A stretch of DNA of 22,233 bases, from assembly GCA_036377055.1 (NCBI GenBank), contig DASUZD010000127.1, positions 1 through 22,233 on the forward strand. The letters are read 5' to 3'. A program made the translations under genes and the position numbers. This document shows positions 6,954 to 13,264 of this stretch, piece after piece; within the stretch, counting starts at the first letter, position 1, and every line of letters begins with the position of its first letter. The stretch comes from DASUZD01 sp036377055 (GTDB lineage Bacteria > Actinomycetota > Thermoleophilia > Gaiellales > Gaiellaceae). Below the pieces are notes generated by a model. That model was given only the letters and a program-made list of their open reading frames with translations. It ran no database searches and was not told the DNA's origin.

Positions 6954-7297
6954 GTCCTCGGCGCGCTACCTTCGCCCGCGCCTGACGCGAGGTGCTCGCG
7001 GAGTGCACCGAGGCGGGAGTCCCACGCCGCGCCTACGTTCGCCATCCACGCCATCGCCTCACCGAGCGGCGCGGGCGTCAGCTCGTAGCGCGTCTCGCGG
7101 CCCTGGCGTGTGGCGGCTACGAGCCCGGCGTCCGCGAGCGCCGCGAGCTGTTTCGCGACCGCCTGCCGCGTCACCGGGAGGTCCGCCGCGAGCTCGGTCG
7201 CGGTCGCGCTGCCGCGCGTCGAGATCTCGCGGACGAGCTCGCGGCGGCCTGGGTCGCCGAGCGCGGCGAAGACGCGGTCTACCGAACCGGCGTCCAC
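6950..7297 (-). CDS. ArsR/SmtB-family winged-helix repressor
   Basis: This protein of 115 residues is a winged-helix DNA-binding repressor. VFAALGDPGRRELVREI (9-25), ATELAADLPVTRQAVAKQLAALADAGLV (33-60, helix-turn-helix) and RQGRETRYELT (64-74, the wing) are typical. No cysteine or histidine metal site of the classical arsenic or zinc sensors is visible, which fits the sub-group found beside AHSA1/SRPBCC genes. GTG at 7297 is chosen; it overlaps the end of the SRPBCC gene by 19 bases, so translation is probably coupled. The likely targets are the two matching palindromes upstream of the SRPBCC gene (7636-7653 and 7663-7680). Confidence 0.85.
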   Translation of the reverse strand: MDAGSVDRVFAALGDPGRRELVREISTRGSATATELAADLPVTRQAVAKQLAALADAGLVAATRQGRETRYELTPAPLGEAMAWMANVGAAWDSRLGALREHLASGAGEGSAPRT

Positions 7298-7623
7298 GCG
7301 AGCGCGTGGAGCTCGAGCGCCGTCGACCAGTCGGGCGCCGTCTCGCGGACGAGCAGGCGCGTGCCCTCCGGTACCTCCTCGAGCGTGAACACGACCTCCC
7401 CCACGTCGTCCCAGTCGAGCACGAGCCGCTCGCCGGGCTCGGCCTCCCGCACCGTCGCGTGTCGCTCGTCGCCGTCGCCCCAGCGGAAGACCCCCGCGCC
7501 GCCCGGACGCACGTCGAGCTCGACCTCGTTCGCGAACCACTCCTCGAGCCGCTCCGGCTCGGTCAGCGCCTCCCAGACCTCCTCCGGGGGCGCGGGAAAG
7601 ACGACCTCGCGCACGACCTCCAC
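7279..7623 (-). CDS. SRPBCC (AHSA1-like) domain protein
   Basis: This protein of 114 residues has a START/Bet v1-like helix-grip fold of the AHSA1 type: VREVVFPAPPEEVWEALTEPERLEEWF (4-30), VFRWGDGDERHATVREAEPGERLVLDW and VVFTLEEVPEGTRLLVRE. Such proteins bind hydrophobic ligands or act as Hsp90-activator-like cofactors; the ligand is unknown. It is slightly short because the usual C-terminal helix is reduced (ends ALAWTPVR). The GTG at 7623 has a very strong AAAGGAGG five to six bases upstream, which fixes the start. It is first in a two-gene operon with the ArsR gene, and its promoter faces clpP across twin operators. Confidence 0.83.
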   Translation of the reverse strand: MEVVREVVFPAPPEEVWEALTEPERLEEWFANEVELDVRPGGAGVFRWGDGDERHATVREAEPGERLVLDWDDVGEVVFTLEEVPEGTRLLVRETAPDWSTALELHALAWTPVR

Positions 7624-7635
7624 GGCTCCTCCTTT

Positions 7636-7653
7636 CGCAACCGACCGGTTGCG
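7636..7653. promoter_or_regulatory. Operator 1 of the ArsR-type repressor (predicted)
   Basis: CGCAACC-GACC-GGTTGCG is an inverted repeat with perfect 7-bp arms. It shares the GCAACCGAnnGGTTGC plan with operator 2, 27 bases away. It lies between the SRPBCC Shine-Dalgarno sequence and its likely promoter. GCAACC-N4-GGTTGC is, from what I recall, typical of ArsR genes paired with AHSA1-like genes. Confidence 0.65.
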
Positions 7654-7659
7654 TATAGT
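7654..7659 (+). promoter_or_regulatory. TATAGT -10-like element between the two operators
   Basis: TATAGT reads toward clpP, and its reverse strand offers CTATAC toward the SRPBCC gene. It lies exactly between the two inverted repeats, so a bound repressor would cover either promoter. No good -35 is seen on either strand. Confidence 0.35.
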
Positions 7660-7662
7660 TCG

Positions 7663-7680
7663 TGCAACCGAAGGGTTGCA
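7663..7680. promoter_or_regulatory. Operator 2 of the ArsR-type repressor (predicted)
   Basis: TGCAACC-GAAG-GGTTGCA has perfect 7-bp arms and matches operator 1 in its half-sites. It ends 21 bases before the clpP ATG and would overlap the clpP transcription start predicted from TATAGT. Confidence 0.65.
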
Positions 7681-7701
7681 CATTAGCGCAAGGAGGCGAC
7701 G

Positions 7702-8298
7702 ATGAGCCAGCTGATCCCGATGGTGATCGACTCCGACGGCCGCGCGGAGCGCGCGTTCGACATCTACTCCCGCCTGCTCAAGGAGCGGATCGTCTTCCTC
7801 GGCACCGAAGTGGGCGACGAGATCGCGAACCTGATCGCGGCGCAACTCCTCTTCCTCGAGGCGGAAGACCCCGAGAAGGACATCAGCCTCTACGTGAACT
7901 CCCCCGGCGGCTCGGCCTACGCGGGCATGGCGATCTACGACACGATGCAGTACGTCAAGCCCGACGTGCGGACGATCTGCGTCGGGATGGGCATGTCCGC
8001 GGCGGCGATGATCATCGCCGGCGGCGCGACGGGGAAGCGCATGGCGCTGCCGAACGCGAAGATCATGATCCACCAGGGCTCCGGCGGCTTCCGCGGCACG
8101 CCCGCCGACATCCAGATCGCGGCGAAGGAAATCCTCGAGATGACGCAGCGGATGGCGGAGATCATCGCCCGCCACTCGGGGCAGCCGGTCGAGCAGGTGA
8201 TGCGCGACATCGACCGCGACCGCTTCATGGCACCCGAGGAGGCGAAGGAGTACGGCCTGATCGACGAGATCGTCCAACGGACGGCAGTCGCGGCGTAA
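7702..8298 (+). CDS. clpP: ATP-dependent Clp protease proteolytic subunit ClpP
   Basis: This protein of 198 residues is a serine protease that forms the barrel-shaped degradation chamber served by a Clp ATPase. The catalytic triad can be read: Ser99 in VGMGMSAAAMIIAGG, His124 in NAKIMIHQ and Asp173 in DIDRDRFM. Family segments RLLKERIVFLG, LYVNSPGGS and APEEAKEYGLID are intact, and length is normal. AAGGAGG six bases before the ATG fixes the start. It stands alone: no clpX, second clpP or trigger factor adjoins it, unlike the usual actinobacterial tandem. The promoter region is shared with the ArsR-controlled pair, so it may be under the same repressor. Twin hairpins follow it. Confidence 0.95.
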   Translation: MSQLIPMVIDSDGRAERAFDIYSRLLKERIVFLGTEVGDEIANLIAAQLLFLEAEDPEKDISLYVNSPGGSAYAGMAIYDTMQYVKPDVRTICVGMGMSAAAMIIAGGATGKRMALPNAKIMIHQGSGGFRGTPADIQIAAKEILEMTQRMAEIIARHSGQPVEQVMRDIDRDRFMAPEEAKEYGLIDEIVQRTAVAA

Positions 8299-8359
8299 CG
8301 CGCTTGCAAGGGGCGGGGCACGAAATCAAATTCGAAGGTGTCGACCGGTCATTGCAGAC

Positions 8360-8386
8360 GGACGCACGGGCGGAGCCCGCACGTCC
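8360..8386. terminator. Stem-loop, probable bidirectional terminator, hairpin 1
   Basis: GGACG-CA-CGGGC-GGA-GCCCG-CA-CGTCC forms two 5-bp stems separated by a symmetric CA/CA internal loop and closed by GGA. It lies between the converging clpP and ANTAR genes. No U tract is present. Confidence 0.45.
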
Positions 8387-8394
8387 TGATGGTC

Positions 8395-8414
8395 GGCGCC
8401 GCCGAGTCGGCGCC
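8395..8414. terminator. Stem-loop, probable bidirectional terminator, hairpin 2
   Basis: A 7-bp stem (GGCGCCG / CGGCGCC) closes a six-base loop, directly abutting the ANTAR gene stop codon (8415-8417). With hairpin 1 it forms a tandem structure between convergent genes. Confidence 0.45.
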
Positions 8415-8750
8415 TTAGGCGGCGCGCGGCGGGCGAATCTGCGGGGGCGTCTCGCGCGAGGCGACGACGCTCTCGGCGAGGGTGTGGATCGACATGCGGT
8501 TGTTCCGGGCCGCGCTCCGCAGGACCTGGAACGACTCCTGCATCGTGAGGCCGAAACGCTCGGCGAGGACGCCCTTCGCCTGCTCGATCACGATCCGTGA
8601 TCCGAGCGCGCGCTTCAGCTGCTCGTTCTCCTCGAGGACGGCGCTGACGAGCTCCTGAAGCCGGTCGACGGCGCCGTCGCCGGCGCCGTCGACCACTGGG
8701 CGCGACACGTCGCGCAGCCTCGGCCTACGCTCTTGCGATTCGACCGACAA
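8415..8750 (-). CDS. ANTAR-domain RNA-binding regulator
   Basis: This protein of 111 residues has a C-terminal ANTAR domain (about 46-100): LKRALGSRIVIEQAKGVLAE, RFGLTMQESFQVLRSAARN and SIHTLAESVVAS, a three-helix fold that binds paired RNA hairpins and prevents transcription termination. The short N-terminal part holds VDRLQELVSAVLEENEQL, a likely coiled coil for dimerisation. No receiver or GAF sensor domain is fused, so its signal must come from a partner. The TTG start at 8750 overlaps the STAS gene by 26 bases and is supported by GGAGGGGG nine bases upstream. It is last in the signalling block; its RNA targets are unknown. Confidence 0.9.
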   Translation of the reverse strand: MSVESQERRPRLRDVSRPVVDGAGDGAVDRLQELVSAVLEENEQLKRALGSRIVIEQAKGVLAERFGLTMQESFQVLRSAARNNRMSIHTLAESVVASRETPPQIRPPRAA

Positions 8751-9096
8751 GCCGGTCTACCCCCTCCGCAAGCGAGCGTTCGATGCCGAAGACGCGACCG
8801 AGGCCGGTGATCTCGAAGATCCTCAGGATGCGCGGGTCGTCGGCGACGAGCACGCACGTGCCGCCGTTCGTGCGGAGCCGCTTCGCGTTGCCGACGAGCG
8901 CGCCGAGCGAGACCGAGTCGATGAAGGTGACGCCCGTGAGGTCGACGATCACCCGGCGCCCACCCTGCTCCATCACGGCCGCCAGCTCCTGCTCGAGCGG
9001 CTCCACCGTCGAGAGGTCGAGCTCCCCCGAGACGGAGACGACGAAGGCGTCGGCACCGATCTGTGCGGTTCCGACGTGGGTGGCGACGACAGCCAT
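8725..9096 (-). CDS. STAS-domain anti-sigma factor antagonist (SpoIIAA/RsbV-like)
   Basis: This single-domain STAS protein has 123 residues: FVVSVSGELDLSTVEPLEQEL (18-38) and the phosphorylation loop VIVDLTGVTFIDSVSLGALV (49-68), in which Ser61 after Asp60 is the residue that anti-sigma kinases modify in this family. Unphosphorylated antagonists of this type bind anti-sigma factors and free sigma. No anti-sigma kinase or sigma gene is in the window, so the partner is unknown. The ATG at 9096 lacks a Shine-Dalgarno sequence, but TAGGCT eight bases upstream suggests its own leaderless promoter in addition to read-through from the response-regulator gene 36 bases away. Confidence 0.9.
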   Translation of the reverse strand: MAVVATHVGTAQIGADAFVVSVSGELDLSTVEPLEQELAAVMEQGGRRVIVDLTGVTFIDSVSLGALVGNAKRLRTNGGTCVLVADDPRILRIFEITGLGRVFGIERSLAEGVDRLVGRIARA

Positions 9097-9104
9097 CGAG
9101 CGCG

Positions 9105-9110
9105 AGCCTA
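9105..9110 (-). promoter_or_regulatory. -10 element TAGGCT, probable leaderless promoter of the STAS gene
   Basis: On the reverse strand TAGGCT is followed by eight bases and the ATG at 9096. GAACCC lies 17 bases before it as a possible -35. It may allow the STAS and ANTAR genes to be expressed separately from the kinase operon. Confidence 0.4.
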
Positions 9111-9132
9111 GCGCCGGTTCTCTGAGCGGGTT

Positions 9133-9846
9133 CTACAGCTTTTGTGAGGGTTCTCTCACATACGGGACCAGCTTGTAGCCGGCTGAGCGGACCGTAAGCA
9201 GCCGGTCCGGCCGGGCGGGATCGCGCTCGATCTTTCGACGGAGGTTCGAGACGTGGACGTCGCACGCCCGCTCGTCGCCGACGTAGCTCGACTCCCAGAG
9301 GTGCTGCATGATCTGGCGGCGCGTGAAGACGCGGTCGGGCGCGCCGGCGAGGAGGGCGAGGAGCGAGAGCTCGGACGGGGTCAGCTCCACCTCGCGGCCG
9401 TCGACGCGCACTCGGTGGCGGGCGTAGTCGAGCTCCAGCCCACCGACCCGGACGACGGCGCCGTCGACGGGACCGCGGTCGAGCTCGCGACGGCGGAGGA
9501 TCGCGCGCACGCGGCTGACGAGCTCGGCGACCGAGAACGGCTTCGTGACGTAGTCGTCCGCTCCGAGCTCGAGGCCGAGCACGCGGTCGACCTCTGCGTC
9601 GCGCGCGGTCAGCATCAGGATCGGGACGTTGCTCTCCGCACGCAACGTGCGGCAGACGTCCAGCCCCGAGAGGCTCGGCAGCATCAGGTCGAGCACGACC
9701 ACGTCGTACGGCCTCCCTCGTGCGGCCTCGAGCGCGGCGGGGCCGTCTCCGACCGCATCGACCTCGAAGCCTTCGCGGCGCAGGCCGTATGCGACGGCGT
9801 CCACGATCGCCGGCTCGTCGTCGACGACGAGGATCCGCTCGTTCAA
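9133..9846 (-). CDS. OmpR/PhoB-family response regulator
   Basis: This protein of 237 residues has an N-terminal receiver domain (ILVVDDEP with Asp9-Asp10; phospho-acceptor Asp53 in VVVLDLMLPSLSG; conserved LMLTARD and YVTKPFS) and a C-terminal winged helix (VELTPSELSLLALL, DVHVSNLRRKIERDP, LLTVRSAGYKLVP). It binds DNA as a phosphorylated dimer. The TTG start at 9846 overlaps the TGA of the kinase gene (TTGA), so the two are translationally coupled and very likely a cognate pair. The longer open frame upstream runs antisense-like through the kinase gene and is not coding. The end of the gene holds a small hairpin (9143-9160). Confidence 0.95.
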   Translation of the reverse strand: MNERILVVDDEPAIVDAVAYGLRREGFEVDAVGDGPAALEAARGRPYDVVVLDLMLPSLSGLDVCRTLRAESNVPILMLTARDAEVDRVLGLELGADDYVTKPFSVAELVSRVRAILRRRELDRGPVDGAVVRVGGLELDYARHRVRVDGREVELTPSELSLLALLAGAPDRVFTRRQIMQHLWESSYVGDERACDVHVSNLRRKIERDPARPDRLLTVRSAGYKLVPYVREPSQKL

Positions 9847-11420
9847 CGCTCGACCACCGTCGCCGCCCGGAGGCGCACGCGGACGACGGTGCCGGCGCCG
9901 TCGTTCGACTCGATGTCGATCGTCCCCTCCATCGCGCGCACCGCCTCGGAGACGATCGCGAGGCCGAGGCCGAAGCCCTCGCGGTCGCGCGTGCCGCGGA
10001 AGAAGCGGTCGAAGACCCGGTCGCGCTCGCTCGAGGGGATACCGCGGCCGGTGTCGGCGACGCTCAGCTCGACAACGCCGTCGCCGTCGGCCTCGGCTCG
10101 CACGACGACCCGGCCCTCGGCGGTGTACTGCACGGCGTTCGCGGCGAGGTTCGTCACGACCCGTTCGAGCAGGTCGCGGTTCGCGACGGCGGCGAGCTCC
10201 GGCGCGCAGTCGATCTCGACGGCGATAGACGACGGCGGCTCGAGCTCCTTGAGCGCCTCGGCGAGCAGCGGCGCGAGCGGGACGATCTCGACGCGCGGAG
10301 CCTCGGCCTCCGTCTGCGCTCGCGCCAGCGTGAGCATCGCACCGACAAGGCGCTGGAGCCGGGCCGTCTCCCGCTCGATGTGGCCGAGGAACGTCTCGCG
10401 AGCCTCGGGATCGTCCTTCGCTCCCGACTGGAGGAGCTCGATCGCGCCGGTGATCGCGGCAAGGGGCGTCCGCAGCTCGTGCGCCGCGTTCGCGACGAAC
10501 TCGCGCTCGGCGACCTCCCGCCGCTCTCGCTCCGTCACGTCCTGGACGATCGACACGGCGCTGATGATCTTCCCGCGCGAGTCGTGGATCGGCGCGCTGC
10601 CGAGTTCGACCTTCACGCGCGTGCCGTCCGGCCGCACGATCTCCGCCCGTTCGCCGGTCGCTCGCTCGCCGGTTCGCAGCGCCCGTATCGCGGGCCACTC
10701 GTCGGGGGCGTATCGGGAGCCGTCCTCGCGGTAGCCCTCGCGGTCGGTGAAGTCGACGGCGCCGCCGAAGACCGCCAGCGCAACCTCGTTCACCGTCGCG
10801 AGCCTCCCGGTGGTCGCATCGACGAGGACGATGCCGATCGGGAGGTGCTCGACGATCGTCTCGAGGCGCCTGCGCTCTCCCTCGACCTCCTCGGTCCGCT
10901 CCGCTACGCGTCCCTCGAGCTCGGCCGCGAGCACGCGGACCTCGGTCTCGTCCTGTCGCCGCCTCGTGACGTCCTCGAGGGACCAGCGGAGCTCGCGCCG
11001 ATCCTCCTCGCTGCTGACGGCACGGACACGGGCGTGGACGATGATCTCGTCGCGGCCGCGCGGCGACAGCCGGAACTCGAGGTCCTGCACGCCGGTGTCG
11101 TGGTCGAGCCGCAGGAGGAGGCTGCGCAGCTCCCGGCGCTCGTGCGGCGGGACGAACGTCGCGATCGGCTTCCGCTTGACCTGCCACGCGGTGGCGCCGA
11201 GAAGCTCCTGCGCAGGGCCGTTCATGGCGCGGATCGCGCCGAACTCGTCTGTGACGAGGTACGCGATGGGGGCGATCTCGAAGAGCTCTTCGTACCGGCG
11301 GCGCTCGGCCTCCAGCTCGAGTTGCGCCGCGACGAGCGCGTCGTTCTGCTGGCGCAGCTCCTCCTCTGCGACGCGAAGCTGCTCGACCGCCGCCGCGAGG
11401 TCCCCCGCGAGGTCGCTCAT
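9843..11420 (-). CDS. Soluble PAS-PAS sensor histidine kinase
   Basis: This protein of 525 residues has no membrane segment, so it senses in the cytosol. Order: coiled coil (8-44), PAS (about 45-150), linker coiled coil (155-190, VRVLAAELEGRVAERTEEVE), second PAS (about 191-298, ending in IVQDVTERERREV), HisKA with His314 in FVANAAHELRTPLAAI, and HATPase_c with the N box NLAANAVQYT (424-433), G1 VADTGRGIP, F box FDRFFRG and G2 GFGLGLAIV. PAS ligands (flavin, haem or none) cannot be told from sequence. ATG at 11420 overlaps the stop of the CheR gene (ATGA); a 31-residue upstream extension would lie inside cheR. Its partner is the next gene. Confidence 0.95.
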   Translation of the reverse strand: MSDLAGDLAAAVEQLRVAEEELRQQNDALVAAQLELEAERRRYEELFEIAPIAYLVTDEFGAIRAMNGPAQELLGATAWQVKRKPIATFVPPHERRELRSLLLRLDHDTGVQDLEFRLSPRGRDEIIVHARVRAVSSEEDRRELRWSLEDVTRRRQDETEVRVLAAELEGRVAERTEEVEGERRRLETIVEHLPIGIVLVDATTGRLATVNEVALAVFGGAVDFTDREGYREDGSRYAPDEWPAIRALRTGERATGERAEIVRPDGTRVKVELGSAPIHDSRGKIISAVSIVQDVTERERREVAEREFVANAAHELRTPLAAITGAIELLQSGAKDDPEARETFLGHIERETARLQRLVGAMLTLARAQTEAEAPRVEIVPLAPLLAEALKELEPPSSIAVEIDCAPELAAVANRDLLERVVTNLAANAVQYTAEGRVVVRAEADGDGVVELSVADTGRGIPSSERDRVFDRFFRGTRDREGFGLGLAIVSEAVRAMEGTIDIESNDGAGTVVRVRLRAATVVER

Positions 11421-13264
11421 CGTTCCGCCGGCTGCTCCGCCCGCATCAGGAGGATCGCGCCCTCGACGCCATCCCGGCCGTGGTTCTGGAGCGGCGTGAG
11501 ATCGACGTGGCATTCGACCTCGCGGCCGCGCCGCGTCAACGCTTTGACGGTCACCTCGACCTTCTCTTCGCCGGCGAGGATCCGACCGATCGGCGCGCGC
11601 AGCTCGGGCACCGGGACGCCGATATCCAACGTGAGCAGATGCCGCCCGAGCACCTCGTCGGCCCGTAAGCCCCAGAGGTCGTGCGCACCTTCATTCCATC
11701 CGCGGACGCCGAGGTCGCGGTCGACGACGACGACGGCCGCCCGCATGCTCTCGAGCACGCTCTCGACGAACGCCGTCGCCTGGTTCATCTCGTCCGTCCG
11801 TTGGTGGAGCTCGTCGTTCGTCGTCTCGAGCTCCTCGTTCGAGGACTGGAGCTCCTCGTTCATCGTCTCCAGCTCCTCGTTCGTGGACTGGAGCTCCTCG
11901 TTGGTCGTCTCCAGCTCCTCGTTCGTCGACTGGAGCTCTTCGTTCGTCGTCTCCAGCTCCTCGTTCGTGGACTGGAGTTCTTCGTAGGCCGTCTCGAGCT
12001 CGCGCTTTGCGGCATTGACCTCGTCGCGGAGCTTGGTGTAGCGCGTCACGTCCGTGGCGTTGACCGTCACGCCGACCACGTTCCCCGGCGCTGCGAGCAG
12101 CGGCGAGACCTGGAGGTCGAGGACGTGCGTCGCGTCCGGGCGCTGCAGCTCGACCCCCCGGATCCAGATCGCGTGGCCGCCCTCCTGCACCTCCTCGATC
12201 CGGGACCGGAGCTCGACCGGCCGGTACGAGAGGGGAAGGTCCTGGATCGGCCGACCCACGTCCGCGTGGTTCAAGTCGAACAGGAGTCGCGCGTGGGCGT
12301 TCGCGTGGATCACAGTGCCGTCGTGGTCGATCACGACCTGTGCGACCGGGGCGGCGTCGAGCGCCGCGTCGAGGACAGCGGCGTCGGCTTCGCGGTCGAT
12401 TCCCGCCGTCCGATCCGTTCGATCGGGCGGCAGCACCGCGCGGATCGGCCGGCTCGAGACCTTGCCGAAGATCCGCCGTTTCAGGTCGACTGCGGTGAAG
12501 AGCGGCGAGCGGGCGACCATTGCCTCCGCCTTCCCGAGGAAGAGATAGCCGCCGTCGCGAAGCGCGAAGTGGAAGTTCCGCAGGATCCGCTCCTGCGCGT
12601 CGGTGAGGAAGTACATGAGCGTGTTGCGCGAGATGAGGAGGTCGATCCGCGAGATCGGCGGGTCCTGGATCAGATCGTGCCGGCCGAAGATGACGTTCCG
12701 TCGCAAGTCCTGGCGGAAGACGAAGCTCGAGTTCGTCGCCTCGAAGTACCGCTCGCGCAGCTCCGGCGGGACCGGCACCAGATCTTTGGCCGTGTACCGC
12801 GCATGTCGCCCGCTCGTGAGCGCATCGTTGTCGATGTCCGTGGCGTAGATCTTTACGCGCCTGGTGAACTCGTCGTCGCCGAGCGCCTCCGCGAAGAGGA
12901 TCGCCACGGTGTACGCCTCCTCGCCCGTCGCGCACCCGGTCGACCAGACGCGGATGTTGCCCTTGTTCGCTTCGAGGATCCTCGGCACGATCTGGTCGCG
13001 GATGTAGTCCCACGCAGGCTCGTCGCGGAAGAACGACGTGACGTTGATCAGGATCGTGTCGAAGAGCGCCGCAAACTCATCCGGTTCGTTGCGAAGGAGC
13101 TCCTGGTACTCGGCGAAAGAATTGACCCGGCGCTCCTGGAGCCGCTTCGTAATCCGGCGCGTGAGGCTCGGCCGCTTGTAGCCGGTGAAGTCGAACGCGC
13201 GACTCTCGCGGATGAATTCGAGCAGCGCCTCAAACTCGGCGTCGGTCTCTGGCGTGCTGGTCAT
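11417..13264 (-). CDS. CheR-type methyltransferase fused to PAS, coiled coil, PAS
   Basis: This protein of 615 residues begins with a CheR fold (1-270): N-terminal helical part, INVTSFFRDEPAW (73-85), the SAM-binding STGCATGEEAY (108-118), KIYATDIDNDAL and LLISRNTLMYF (209-219, family IxCRNxLIYF with the Cys missing), ending GGYLFLGKAE. CheR uses SAM to methylate glutamates of chemoreceptors. The rest is a PAS domain (about 298-408), a long coiled coil of near-identical 14-residue units (411-490) and a second PAS (about 497-612). Such architectures resemble CheB/CheR/PAS hybrid regulators. No chemoreceptor is encoded here, so the methylation substrate is unknown. ATG overlaps the cheB stop (ATGA). 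Confidence 0.92.
   Translation of the reverse strand: MTSTPETDAEFEALLEFIRESRAFDFTGYKRPSLTRRITKRLQERRVNSFAEYQELLRNEPDEFAALFDTILINVTSFFRDEPAWDYIRDQIVPRILEANKGNIRVWSTGCATGEEAYTVAILFAEALGDDEFTRRVKIYATDIDNDALTSGRHARYTAKDLVPVPPELRERYFEATNSSFVFRQDLRRNVIFGRHDLIQDPPISRIDLLISRNTLMYFLTDAQERILRNFHFALRDGGYLFLGKAEAMVARSPLFTAVDLKRRIFGKVSSRPIRAVLPPDRTDRTAGIDREADAAVLDAALDAAPVAQVVIDHDGTVIHANAHARLLFDLNHADVGRPIQDLPLSYRPVELRSRIEEVQEGGHAIWIRGVELQRPDATHVLDLQVSPLLAAPGNVVGVTVNATDVTRYTKLRDEVNAAKRELETAYEELQSTNEELETTNEELQSTNEELETTNEELQSTNEELETMNEELQSSNEELETTNDELHQRTDEMNQATAFVESVLESMRAAVVVVDRDLGVRGWNEGAHDLWGLRADEVLGRHLLTLDIGVPVPELRAPIGRILAGEEKVEVTVKALTRRGREVECHVDLTPLQNHGRDGVEGAILLMRAEQPAER
11829..11988 (-). repeat. 42-bp tandem repeats coding for a heptad coiled coil
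   Basis: Almost four near-identical 42-bp units encode 14-residue blocks of the form ELQSTNEELETTNE (two heptads each) in the CheR-PAS protein. The last units diverge (ETMNEELQSSNEE, TTNDELHQRT). The DNA similarity is high enough for slippage to change the number of units. Confidence 0.85.

Noticed and set aside
8360..8414. Tandem hairpins next to the ANTAR gene as an ANTAR RNA target
   Set aside because: ANTAR targets need two hexaloops with A at position 1 and G at position 4. One loop here has three bases, and the six-base loop does not fit on either strand. A convergent terminator is simpler.
9847..11187. N-terminal extension of the response-regulator frame
   Set aside because: It lies within the kinase gene in another frame and has shadow composition. 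The receiver domain starts right after TTG 9846.
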